Below are positions 17,830 through 26,070 of a stretch of DNA of 64,000 nucleotides, piece by piece. Origin of the DNA: Allocoleopsis franciscana PCC 7113 (GTDB lineage: Bacteria > Cyanobacteriota > Cyanobacteriia > Cyanobacteriales > Coleofasciculaceae); the NCBI RefSeq assembly GCF_000317515.1, contig NC_019738.1, forward strand, positions 347,501 through 411,500, in the 5' to 3' direction. Made by a program: the position numbers and the translations under genes. The notes under the pieces are model-generated. The model was not told the origin of the DNA. It ran no database searches and worked only from the letters and a program-made list of their open reading frames with translations. Numbering within the stretch: position 1 is the stretch's first letter; every line of letters starts with the position of its first letter.

Positions 17830-18711
17830 GTGCGCCACCAACAGAATTGTCTGCCTGATTTTAAAGAAGTTTGGACAGAGTATAAGCCATTGGGTTCTCA
17901 CGCTCTGCAAGCCACTTTAAAGCGGGTAGATTTTGCATTTTCAAGGTTCTTCAAAGGGTTAGGAGGATATCCAAAACTCAAAGCTTATCGTCGCTATTCG
18001 GGCTGGACTTATCCTTGTAAGTCAGGCTGGAAAACTGAATCAAATGGTAAGAACGGGCATCTAAGTATTACTAATTTGGGTAGGATTCAGATGCGTGGAC
18101 AGGCAAGGACGTGGGGAGTTCCTACTACTTGCACCATCATGTTCCGCAATGGGGCATGGTTTGCTTCCATCACTGTTCAGTGCAAAGAAATAGTTCGAGA
18201 AACAGAAACTGAGTCTGTTGGTATCGATTTGGGCTGTAAAGACGCTATTACTCTTTCGACTGGCGAGAAAATAGCCAAACCAGACTTTATCAAAGAAGGG
18301 CAGCGTCGAGTTAAAGCAGCATCTAAGAAATTACGCAGAAAGCGTTCGCCTAACTTCAAAAAGAAGATCAAAGCCTCGCGACGATGGAAGCGTGAACGCT
18401 CCTATGTTTCGCAATTACAGCGAAAAGTAACCCGCCAAAGAGAAGACTGGTTACATAAAACAACCAGCAACATAGTTAGCGGTAATAGCCTAGTTGCTGG
18501 TGAAAAGTTAAATGTTAAAGGGATGACAGCCAAGGCTAAGAAGGGTAAACGGAAAGCTCAAAAATCAGGGCTTAATCGTTCCATTCTTGATGTTGGCTTT
18601 GGAATGATTGGACAAATGCTTGAGTATAAATTAGCTGAGGCTGGAGGTTTCTATGTAGAGTCTCCCACCCAAACACTTAAACCTACTCAAAGGTGTGCAA
18701 ACGGAACCTTT
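17830..18711 (+). pseudogene. IS200/IS605-type TnpB, truncated at both ends
   Basis: RNA-guided-nuclease family TnpB remnant, about 294 codons from GTG at 17830 (a stop lies two codons upstream). Present: the middle (HALQATLKRVDFAFSRFFKG, YPKLKAYRR), the first RuvC aspartate (VGIDLGCKDAITLS), the arginine-rich bridge (KKLRRKRSPNFKKK) and the second acidic residue (LVAGEKLNVKGM). Missing: about 40-60 N-terminal residues, all but the first cysteine of the zinc finger (QRCANG), and the third catalytic aspartate. The frame then continues without a stop into a sulfurtransferase fragment. No tnpA was found nearby. Nuclease activity is not expected. Confidence 0.85.
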
Positions 18712-18915
18712 AAATCAGTTGACGCATTGCAGTCTCTCTATGATGGCAAAGGCATCACCCCTGACAAGGAGATAATTACCTACTGTGCGGTTGGGGCGCG
18801 AGCGGGGCATATCTGGTTTGTCTTGAAGTATTTACTGGGTTATCCCAATGTTCGGAACTACGATGGGTCGTGGAATGAGTGGAGTAGGCTCCCCGATATG
18901 GCGATCAAGAAATAA
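18712..18915 (+). pseudogene. C-terminal fragment of a thiosulfate/mercaptopyruvate sulfurtransferase, fused to TnpB
   Basis: The last 67 codons of the chimeric frame match the end of a two-domain rhodanese: LYDGKGITPDKEIITYC, then WFVLKYLLGYPNVRNYDGSW and NEW. The active-site cysteine loop is present but altered (CAVGARAGH where CRIGERSSH-like loops are usual). The rest of the enzyme (~210 residues) is not in this region. The join lies at about 18700-18712, just after the first zinc-finger cysteine of TnpB. Confidence 0.8.
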
Positions 18916-19037
18916 ACAGGACTTACGCAACTGTTTGACGACCGTAGCAAGAGTTAGATGGTGGAGGCTACCTCAGTTTACTAAAAAACTGGGTTTAAAG
19001 CCCCGTCCTTGCCTACGAGGATTTGCAGGTGAGAAAC

Positions 19038-19110
19038 ATGGTAAAAAATCACAAGTTTGCCAAAAGCATTAGTGATGCGGCCTGGATGGGTTTTGGGAAA
19101 GAAACAGGCA
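19038..19110 (+). pseudogene. Second short TnpB remnant
   Basis: From ATG at 19038 the frame reads VKNHKFAKSISDAAWMGFG, which resembles the TnpB segment after the second catalytic acid (usually NLNVKGM-KNHKLAKSI-DA-W). GGTGAGAAACATGG just before it may be the tail of the GEK/ENL motif in another frame. Only about 25 codons remain. It shows that two different TnpB-type elements decayed here. Confidence 0.5.
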
Positions 19111-19283
19111 AAGGCAATGGCAGATCGATTGTTACCTATCTTCATAATTAACCAAATAATTAACCTAACTCACCTACTGGGAGTGTCTGAGTGCAAATGT
19201 TGGTTACAAAAGACGTAATCTTCACCTTTTTCACACAAAGATGTGTTGATATGACGTTGGTTAATACAAGCTTGATGTCCAAA

Positions 19284-19856
19284 ATGAATCAACAACAAAT
19301 TATCGGGGTGACTCTGGTAGGATTGGCAACTAGTATTCCCTTGGGGATACTTAGCAGTAATCTGGCTCAAGCGCAAACGGCTATTGACTTAGCAACATTA
19401 CAGAGTAGCGCACTGTCGAAGCACAATACCTATCGAGCTACTCATCACACTCCTGAGCTGACGAAAAGTGACTCTCTCAACAGTAGCGCTCAAGATTGGG
19501 CAAATCAGATAGCTTCTAGTGGAGATTTTGCACACAGTTCTACTAGTAATGGAGAAAACATATACGCTACCTACACTACAGCGTCTTCAATTCCCGGAGA
19601 TACCCTTGCTAATAATGCGGTTCAGTCCTGGTACAGCGAAGTTTCAAAATATGACTATGCCAATCCAGGGTTTTCTTCCGGTACAGGGCATTTTACCCAG
19701 GTGGTGTGGAAGAGTAGTACCGAAGTCGGCTGTGGTGCTGCCAAGGGTACGAAAACAATGAATGGTAAGCTATATAACGCTTTCTATGTGGTTTGCCAGT
19801 ACGCACCCGCAGGTAATGTACAAGGAAAGTTTCCGGATAACGTGTTGAAGCCATAA
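19284..19856 (+). CDS. Secreted CAP/SCP-domain protein (PR-1/CRISP family)
   Basis: About 190 residues from ATG at 19284 (the frame is open from 19191). The start MNQQQ is followed by a hydrophobic signal segment (IIGVTLVGLATSIPLGILSS) and likely cleavage after AQA. The mature part is a CAP domain: LSKHNTYRATHHTPEL at its beginning, NGENIYA, then the signature GHFTQVVWKSSTEVGCG and the ending YNAFYVVCQYAPAGN. Conserved His and Glu residues form the CAP cleft. CAP proteins are extracellular; the bacterial role is poorly defined (lipid binding or cell-wall related). A strong terminator follows at 19981. Confidence 0.9.
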   Translation: MNQQQIIGVTLVGLATSIPLGILSSNLAQAQTAIDLATLQSSALSKHNTYRATHHTPELTKSDSLNSSAQDWANQIASSGDFAHSSTSNGENIYATYTTASSIPGDTLANNAVQSWYSEVSKYDYANPGFSSGTGHFTQVVWKSSTEVGCGAAKGTKTMNGKLYNAFYVVCQYAPAGNVQGKFPDNVLKP

Positions 19857-19980
19857 TTGCCATTCAACTCGTGCTTGAAACGTAATTAAAAAACCTCCCC
19901 CCAAGCGGCGAAGCGCAGCAGCGCGATTCATTCAAACGGTAGATCAATCATCGAATACAGGTGAGAGGCTCTCAATAGCT

Positions 19981-20012
19981 CCCGGTTGCTGCTGAGCGAC
20001 CGGGTGTTTTTT
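19981..20012 (+). terminator. Rho-independent terminator
   Basis: CCCGGTTGCT and AGCGACCGGG pair as a 10-bp stem with one mismatch, loop GCTG, followed by TGTTTTTTC. It lies between the convergent CAP and DUF4139 genes and ends the plus-strand transcript. Confidence 0.75.
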
Positions 20013-20072
20013 CATAAAATGCACCCGTGCGGAGCTATCCCTTGGGGTACGAGATATCTCAGTTAGGCTCGA

Positions 20073-21683
20073 CTAAATCTCCAAACCAACAATCGTGAAT
20101 TCGGGGGGATGCTCGATCGCAAACTGATAGTACAGCTCTTGCCCAGATAGAGGCGGTAATGTGAGCGACCATTCCACCATACCCATCTCACCCGCCTCAA
20201 TCTCCGGATTGGAGAGCGTCAGACGGACTTTCACTTGCTCATTACGACTGACGGGCAACTGTTCTGTGAGTTTCAGCTTCGCTTCACACTCCCGGAAGTT
20301 GGTAATCACCAGTCGATAAGCATAGGTACGATGCCGCAGGTTACCTATCAACTTCGGGTCTATTTGATGTTCAACCAAATCCCGTTGAATTACAATTCCT
20401 TCATCACTCCCTAAGTTGAGCTTGAATTCTTGTCCGGGAGCAATGTTATCTAGCTGTGTTGTTCCTACAAAGGTCTTATCCAAGAAGATATTGACTTTGC
20501 CCGCTAATAACATCACTCCAGCCAGGGGATTGGTAATCGTGGCCTGGAGATAAGCTAAAGGGGTGACGCGAGGCAGAGCCATGTACTCAGCGCGGCAGGG
20601 GAAATCTTCATTAAAAATCGTCGTTTTATGAGGAACGCCATCACTAGGGATATAACTAGCGCTGTTGAGTCGATAGGTAATACTCCCTCCGGGTTTGGAG
20701 ACATCTGGGGCTGCTGTTTGAGTCAAACCATACTCATATCCAGCCTTCATCATCGCTTCCGCTGAAGGTGTCGTCCCAGCAAACGGCATGGTAGCCGCTA
20801 GAGTCCGAGATGGCAGAGTAGCGGGTTCTGATAGGGTGGGTGTTCTGAACTGATTGGGCTGTTGTACGTCGATATACCAGGGGGTCAGCTTGACAGGTAC
20901 GGTGCCGATTCCGGGCTTAGCGGTAGATAGAGTCAACGCTACACCCTGCCAATCTTCACCTGTACTTTGTTTAATTTCGGCGAGGTAACTGATATTAATT
21001 TTTTCATGGCTTGAACCCAAGCGCATGTCATAAAGGGCTGTCCAGCTTGCTTTATAGACAATGTAGGATATCTCTAGCTCCAATTCACCCACTGCCGAGG
21101 GTTCAAGCGTAATCATGACGTTGAAGCTTTCTGGAGGCTGAGTGCCTGACAACTGTTGAAGCTGCTGCCGCAGAGATTGCAGCTTTGAGTCTAGCTGTTT
21201 TTGTTCCTTTTCTTGTTGGGCGATCGCATCAGATAACTCATGGTACTGCTGCCCGACAAAATCCATTAATTCCCGGATTTGACTCAGGTTCATCTGTTCC
21301 GGGTCTTCAAACCTCGTTAAGCGCTCCAGGTACTGACTACTCAAACTTTTGACAAAGTTGCGTTGCAGATTAAGTAGTGTCAGCCCGTCTTGCACGGGGC
21401 GCTTTTGCTCCTCAATTTGCCCAATTTCTTGATTGAGCTGTGCAATTTTTTGTGCCACTTTCTCTGTTGCACAGGTGCGTTCGGTTCGGACTCCCAACAA
21501 GCGCACCCTTAAGGCACCGCTATTCCTCACCCGTATTGACTCACTCAAAAGCGTTACTGGCAGTTGGGCAATCACCAGTTCATGTTCGTCACCAGTGAGC
21601 TGCACGACTCCTCGACGAGTCACCAGCGCTTGGTTACTGTACACTGTAACCTCACAAATTCGGGTGTCTACCGTTTTATTCAT
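20073..21683 (-). CDS. DUF4139 (mucoidy inhibitor MuiA-like) protein
   Basis: 536 residues. The N-terminal ~100 residues fit DUF4140 (VTVYSNQALVTRRGVVQL ... IRVRNSGALRVRLLGV). A coiled coil (IAQLNQEIGQIEEQKRPV and DAIAQQEKEQKQLDSKL) covers ~80-185, and the beta-rich DUF4139 domain runs from ~200 to the end (LEISYIVYKASWTALYDMRL, STGEDWQGVALTLSTAKPG, VEWSLTLPP). No signal peptide is seen, so it is probably cytoplasmic. The family is named after a Pseudomonas alginate regulator, but its biochemical role is not established. It follows the MTHFR gene on the same strand with 153 bases between. Confidence 0.85.
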   Translation of the reverse strand: MNKTVDTRICEVTVYSNQALVTRRGVVQLTGDEHELVIAQLPVTLLSESIRVRNSGALRVRLLGVRTERTCATEKVAQKIAQLNQEIGQIEEQKRPVQDGLTLLNLQRNFVKSLSSQYLERLTRFEDPEQMNLSQIRELMDFVGQQYHELSDAIAQQEKEQKQLDSKLQSLRQQLQQLSGTQPPESFNVMITLEPSAVGELELEISYIVYKASWTALYDMRLGSSHEKINISYLAEIKQSTGEDWQGVALTLSTAKPGIGTVPVKLTPWYIDVQQPNQFRTPTLSEPATLPSRTLAATMPFAGTTPSAEAMMKAGYEYGLTQTAAPDVSKPGGSITYRLNSASYIPSDGVPHKTTIFNEDFPCRAEYMALPRVTPLAYLQATITNPLAGVMLLAGKVNIFLDKTFVGTTQLDNIAPGQEFKLNLGSDEGIVIQRDLVEHQIDPKLIGNLRHRTYAYRLVITNFRECEAKLKLTEQLPVSRNEQVKVRLTLSNPEIEAGEMGMVEWSLTLPPLSGQELYYQFAIEHPPEFTIVGLEI

Positions 21684-21836
21684 CAGTTCTTTTTTCTTTG
21701 CCCTTCGTCATTCGTTATCAATTGTTAGTCCAAAGCAAAGTTGACAGTTTGCAAGCAAAGCAAGTTGTCAGGTTGATACGTTCTTACTTTCAACCTTCAA
21801 CTTTCAACCCTTTAATCAATGACCCATCCGGTTTAC

Positions 21837-22820
21837 TTAGCTTTTCAGGGGTTGAACTTCAGCTAAATCTAGAATTTTGGGAATCAAATCTTCCCGCTTG
21901 ATCGCCATCATGTGAACACCCTGACAAAGTTGCCGTGCGAGCTGGACTTGCTCTGCCGCAATTTTCACTCCTTCCTGTAAGGGTTCATCTGCCCCTGCCA
22001 ATCGGTCAATGATGGTTTCGGGAATGTGAACACCTGGGACATATTTATTGATAAATTGGGCATTTTTAGCCGACTTGAGCAGAAATATCCCCGCTAAAAT
22101 TGGCTTATTGGTGCCAGCGGCAATCTCGTTCATAAACTTTTCCAGTCGCTCAAAATCAGTAATTAATTGGCTCTGGAAAAACTGTGCACCCGCTTCTAGT
22201 TTACGCTCAAAACGGCGTTGTAATCCAGACCAACTTTTGAGCTGGGGGTCAACGGCAGCACCTGTAAATAAATCGGTAACACCATCGGTTAGAGGCTTGT
22301 CATTGGCATCAAAACCACTATTGAGCTTGCCAATGAGCTTCAATAAACGCACGGATTCCAAATCAAAGACCCCTTTCGCATCGGGATGGTCACCGGCTTT
22401 GAGAGGGTCACCTGTGAGGGCAAGGATATTGCGAATCCCCAGGGCATGGGCACCCATGAGGTCAGCTTGGAGGGCGAGACGGTTGCGATCGCGACAGGCC
22501 ATCTGACAAATCGGCTCAATTCCATGCTGCAACAAAATGACGGAAGCGGCGACAGAACTCATCCTAAGTACAGCCCGACTGCCATCGGTAATATTAACGG
22601 CATGAACCCTACCTTTGAGGGCTTGAGCCATTTTAATCATGTGAGAGGGGTCACCGCCTTTGGGGGGTGCCACCTCGGCGGTAATTAAAAATTCACCGGA
22701 TTGAGCCGCCGTCCGAAACTGGCTTTGAGTAGAGACAGGACTGTGGGAGTTGCTCTCAACCAGCATCGCCTCTATGTCCGTCCGAAATGTTGTCTGTTGA
22801 AGGGAATCGCTCATCATCAA
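21837..22820 (-). CDS. metF: Methylenetetrahydrofolate reductase family protein
   Basis: 327 residues of the MetF (beta/alpha)8 flavoprotein fold. Signs of the family: FLITAEVAPPKGGDPSHM, with the Glu used for folate protonation; VNITDGSRAVLRMSS; ILLQHGIEPICQMACRDRN; and HALGIRNILALTGDPLKAGD, where LTGDP is diagnostic. The enzyme makes 5-methyl-tetrahydrofolate for methionine synthesis. The ~30-residue N-terminal extension is polar and poorly conserved, so the true start may be internal; the frame begins with three ATGs at 22820. The weak point is specificity: cyanobacterial members are distant from E. coli MetF. Confidence 0.85.
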   Translation of the reverse strand: MMMSDSLQQTTFRTDIEAMLVESNSHSPVSTQSQFRTAAQSGEFLITAEVAPPKGGDPSHMIKMAQALKGRVHAVNITDGSRAVLRMSSVAASVILLQHGIEPICQMACRDRNRLALQADLMGAHALGIRNILALTGDPLKAGDHPDAKGVFDLESVRLLKLIGKLNSGFDANDKPLTDGVTDLFTGAAVDPQLKSWSGLQRRFERKLEAGAQFFQSQLITDFERLEKFMNEIAAGTNKPILAGIFLLKSAKNAQFINKYVPGVHIPETIIDRLAGADEPLQEGVKIAAEQVQLARQLCQGVHMMAIKREDLIPKILDLAEVQPLKS

Positions 22821-23010
22821 TTGCGCTTACTTACGAGTATCACCTGTATCCGACTTCTGTCCAATCTGCCCAAGGGATGAATGGCGAGAAGCCGCTCTTT
22901 AGGGAGGGAATTCTGCTGGAGTAGACGGCAAAAACCGTATGCTCAATGTCGTACTCAACCCCAATCCGACCTGAGTTTTCACTCACGATTTAGGATTGGA
23001 GGATAATCTA

Positions 23011-24021
23011 TCAAAGTGGCATTGAATAGCCCATAGCAGCCTTCACCCTTAATAAGGTTGCGTTAGCGATCGCTTCGGCTTTCTCTCTCCCTTCTCGCAG
23101 CACAGACTCCAGATAACTCTTATCGTCCATCACGGCTTGATACTTCTGTTGAATCGGTGTAAGCGCTTCAATCGTCGCCTCCGTCAGTAATGGTTTGAAC
23201 TGACCCCAACCCATATCTTGACATTGAGCTGCTACTTCTTCTTTGGTTTTCTGTGCAAGCAGCATATATAAAGTCAGCAAATTATTACACTCCGGACGTT
23301 CTGGATTGTCAAATTCTAGACCTTTAATTGGGTCTGTTTTACACCGTTTAATTTTCTTGGTGATTTCGTCCGGGGAATCGAGCAAATTAATTCGACTCAA
23401 GTCCGAAGGGTCTGATTTGGACATTTTCTTGGTGCCATCGGTCAAACTCATTACCCGTGCCCCTTCCTTACGAATCAGGGGATCGGGTAGCTTGAGAATG
23501 GGTTTTTCTGGATGACCAAATTGGTGGTTGATCCGAACGGCAATGTCGCGGGTTAATTCAAGATGTTGCTTTTGGTCTTCTCCCACCGGGACTTTATCCG
23601 CATCGTAGAGTAGAATATCGGCTGCCATGAGTACGGGATAGTCCATTAAGCCTGTATTCACATTTTCCCCTTGCCTGACCGCCTTTTCCTTAAACTGGAT
23701 CATATCGGTTAGCCAGTTGATGGGCGTGATGCAGTTAAACAGCCAAGTCAGTTCGCTGTGGGCGGAGATATGAGATTGAATAAAAATACTGGAATCTTGT
23801 AAATCAATCCCACAGGCTAAGTAGAGAGCAGCAATTTTGTAGGTATTCGATGCCAGTGTCGTGGGATCGTAGGGCGCGGTAATGGCGTGTAAATCGACCA
23901 CACAGAAGAAATTTTCGTACTGGCTTTGACCTTCTACCCAATTGCGAATTGCTCCCAAATAGTTACCCAGGTGAAGATTGCCAGTTGGTTGAACCCCAGA
24001 GAGAACACGCTGCTTACCCAT
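23011..24021 (-). CDS. trpS: Tryptophanyl-tRNA synthetase
   Basis: 336 residues, the usual size for bacterial TrpRS. The class I signatures are intact: HIGH-type PTGNLHLGNYLGA (residues 12-24) and KMSKS in TKKMSKSDPSD (~200). Tryptophan-pocket motifs are present (MDYPVLMAADILLY, VGEDQKQHLELTRDIA). It charges tRNA-Trp in the cytoplasm. It ends ~190 bases from the MTHFR start and is divergent from psb28 across a ~190-base gap. Confidence 0.97.
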   Translation of the reverse strand: MGKQRVLSGVQPTGNLHLGNYLGAIRNWVEGQSQYENFFCVVDLHAITAPYDPTTLASNTYKIAALYLACGIDLQDSSIFIQSHISAHSELTWLFNCITPINWLTDMIQFKEKAVRQGENVNTGLMDYPVLMAADILLYDADKVPVGEDQKQHLELTRDIAVRINHQFGHPEKPILKLPDPLIRKEGARVMSLTDGTKKMSKSDPSDLSRINLLDSPDEITKKIKRCKTDPIKGLEFDNPERPECNNLLTLYMLLAQKTKEEVAAQCQDMGWGQFKPLLTEATIEALTPIQQKYQAVMDDKSYLESVLREGREKAEAIANATLLRVKAAMGYSMPL

Positions 24022-24209
24022 TGATTTCGCTTAAATACTCGTACAGAAACGGCTTGAAAAATACTACAAGCGTTCTTAGTGTGTAACAGTTCTATCAATT
24101 TTGCCACTCCGGGAGTCTCTATGGGTTGTAGTTTGCGATTTCGCTTAAGTTCAGTCGGCTCGGTAAGATAATGAGAGAAATTACCTAGCATATTTGATTG
24201 GACTCAGTC

Positions 24210-24548
24210 ATGGCTCAAATTCAGTTTTCTAGAGGGATTGACGAAGAAGTTATCCCTGACGTGCGTCTGACCCGCTCTCGCGATGGTAGTAATGGGACTG
24301 CCACATTTATTTTTGAAAATCCCAAAGCTCTCGACAGCAATAGTACAGAAGAAATCACTGGGATGTATTTGATTGATGAAGAGGGTGAGATTGTCACGAG
24401 AGAGGTTAAGGGCAAATTTGTCAATGGTCAGCCAACTGCATTAGAAGCCTTTGTTCTGATCAAATCCCAAGACGAGTGGGATCGTTTCATGCGTTTTATG
24501 GAACGATATGCCCAAGAGCATGGTCTTGGATTTACTCAAGCAACATAA
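24210..24548 (+). CDS. psb28: Photosystem II assembly protein Psb28
   Basis: 112 residues from ATG at 24210, giving [20 protein letters not shown], the conserved Psb28 start; GGA lies about 7 bases upstream. Other family stretches are [34 protein letters not shown] and [22 protein letters not shown]. Psb28 binds the cytoplasmic face of the CP47/RC47 assembly intermediate during photosystem II biogenesis and repair. Its presence shows the host is an oxygenic phototroph. The short gene is closed by its own terminator. Confidence 0.96.
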   Translation: MAQIQFSRGIDEEVIPDVRLTRSRDGSNGTATFIFENPKALDSNSTEEITGMYLIDEEGEIVTREVKGKFVNGQPTALEAFVLIKSQDEWDRFMRFMERYAQEHGLGFTQAT

Positions 24549-24558
24549 ATAGAGGCTT

Positions 24559-24604
24559 CCTTCAGGTACACTTTTCTCGCGACCTGAAGGATTGCTGTTT
24601 TTAG
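24559..24604 (+). terminator. Terminator after psb28
   Basis: CCTTCAGGT (24559-24567) pairs perfectly with ACCTGAAGG (24582-24590) around a 14-base loop, followed by ATTGCTGTTTTTA. It separates psb28 from moaB, which starts at 24608. Confidence 0.7.
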
Positions 24605-24607
24605 TCT

Positions 24608-25117
24608 ATGGCTCAACAACCTCACCCCGATTCTGCCCTAATGACAGTGCAGTGTGCTGTCATTACCGTTAGTGATACGCGATCGCCTGAAACGGATAAA
24701 AGTGGTCAGCTAATTCAACAATTACTCTTGGATGCGGGTCACTCTATTCGTTTTTACACAATTCTCAAGGATGAACCTCAAGAAATTCAGTCCCAGTTGA
24801 AGACGCTGGGAGAACAGTCAGATGTTGATGCGGTGATTTTGAACGGGGGTACTGGTATTGCACCGCGAGATACCACTTATGATGCTTTGGAGAAATTACT
24901 GGAAAAGACGTTGCCTGGATTTGGGGAAGTGTTTCGGTTCTTAAGTTACCAGGAAATTGGCTCACGCGCGATCGCTTCACGCGCTATTGCAGGTGTTTAT
25001 CAAACTAAGCTGATTTTCTCGATTCCTGGCTCAACGGGTGCGGTTAAACTTGCCCTGCAACAGCTTATTTTGCCAGAACTTATGCATCTAGTCACTCAAC
25101 TGAAGGGTGGTGTTTAA
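24608..25117 (+). CDS. moaB: Molybdenum cofactor biosynthesis protein MoaB/Mog-type
   Basis: 169 residues. The molybdopterin-binding fold is marked by AVITVSDTRSPETDKSG (residues ~18-34), ILNGGTGIAPRDTTYDAL (~77-94) and SIPGSTGAVKLALQQLILPE (~137-156). NGGTG and the aspartate of the TGI-PRD loop belong to the MogA/MoaB active site that adenylylates molybdopterin. A short polar N-terminal extension precedes the domain. A stretch coded by 24961-24988 (SRAIASRAIAG) contains a small duplication next to a GCGATCGC site. Confidence 0.93.
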   Translation: MAQQPHPDSALMTVQCAVITVSDTRSPETDKSGQLIQQLLLDAGHSIRFYTILKDEPQEIQSQLKTLGEQSDVDAVILNGGTGIAPRDTTYDALEKLLEKTLPGFGEVFRFLSYQEIGSRAIASRAIAGVYQTKLIFSIPGSTGAVKLALQQLILPELMHLVTQLKGGV

Positions 25118-25139
25118 AATATTGATCGTTGTTGGTTTG

Positions 25140-25205
25140 GGCCTCCTATTTTTTAACGCAGAGATCGCAGAGGTTAGCGCGGAGTGACGCAGAGGTTTTG
25201 GAGGT
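25140..25205. repeat. Dispersed GCAGAG-rich intergenic repeat
   Basis: TTTTTTAACGCAGAGATCGC, then AGAGGTTAGCGCGGAGTGACG and CAGAGG: a purine-rich repeat with a partner in opposite orientation at 34274-34316 (CTCTGCGCCCCTCTGCGCG ... CTCTCTGCGTTAAAAAAA). It is likely a dispersed small repeat family. Confidence 0.6.
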
Positions 25206-25249
25206 GTTGGTTGGTTTGTTGCGATGCATCTGAGTCATGAGATGTCTGG

Positions 25250-25777
25250 CTAACGTGGAGTATTTGGCATTAACATCTGGGGTTCAACGGCCTCGACATG
25301 GGGTATCGATTCTAGCCGAGAAATCCCCCTAAGGGCTTCTAGGAGGCTGCCGGAGGGGGTACGTAACCAAGCGGCATTTGGGGCGTAGGAGAGGCTCTGA
25401 GCGACTTCGTAGCCCGCATTTTGGATTGCCTCGCGCTGTGTGTCCACTTCTACCCCTTGTGCAAAGCGGATGAAAACCAATCCTGTGGGAACGGCGAAGG
25501 AACCACCGGGTTGTAGTGTATAAATTGGCCCTACTGTGCCTGTGGTGGTAGCCAACCCAAGGGCATTTTCGGGTTCGTCCGGTTCGCCAGGAAAAATGGC
25601 GATCGCACCCTCATTCAGTTGTAAAATCGCTCCGGGAGCTACTGTGCCCGGTTGCTTGTAGTGTACAGCGTAGTACCCTGATTGACGACTGTATAAGGCA
25701 GCAAACGGATGGGTACTAGAGCGAATTTGCTGGGGATACTCGGAAAAAGAGTTTTTCTGGAATCTCACTTCAGCCAT
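25250..25777 (-). CDS. Stand-alone propeptide-like protein divergent from the PrcA protease
   Basis: About 175 residues from ATG at 25777 (first conserved-looking start; the frame is open to 25843). The C-terminal ~80 residues resemble the pre-catalytic region of the protease coded next door: here LVFIRFAQGVEVDTQREAIQ and AGYEVAQSLSYAPNAAWLRT, there NIFVKFDDETQSGACQEILE and YGLTIKRELGYARNAYFVSA. That region is of the inhibitor-I9/fervidolysin-propeptide type. The N-terminal half (SRQSGYYAVHYKQPGTVAPG) is not recognised. No protease domain and no signal peptide are present. It is probably an inhibitor or folding helper acting on the PrcA-like protease in trans; this is inferred. Confidence 0.6.
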   Translation of the reverse strand: MAEVRFQKNSFSEYPQQIRSSTHPFAALYSRQSGYYAVHYKQPGTVAPGAILQLNEGAIAIFPGEPDEPENALGLATTTGTVGPIYTLQPGGSFAVPTGLVFIRFAQGVEVDTQREAIQNAGYEVAQSLSYAPNAAWLRTPSGSLLEALRGISRLESIPHVEAVEPQMLMPNTPR

Positions 25778-26070
25778 CACAGGGGGACTGTAGATCTGCA
25801 AAGGTTCTGCTATCAGAAATAACTCAATTGGAAAATAAATCATCTTCCTTAAGTGGTATCTATCTATTCTGGAAACACGGCTTCAAGACTTGTATCAACT
25901 GACAGATACGAGGAGTTAGGTACTGTCCAAATCAATCCATTATGAATGACCCATTTTGTATTTTTGATTGACCAATTTGTAGCGGCTCCTCGTCTAATTG
26001 CTAAATCCGTAAACTTGGGTTTCACCTATTAGGCACAAGAGTTCACGACCTTTATCCCAGGAGTTTACTT

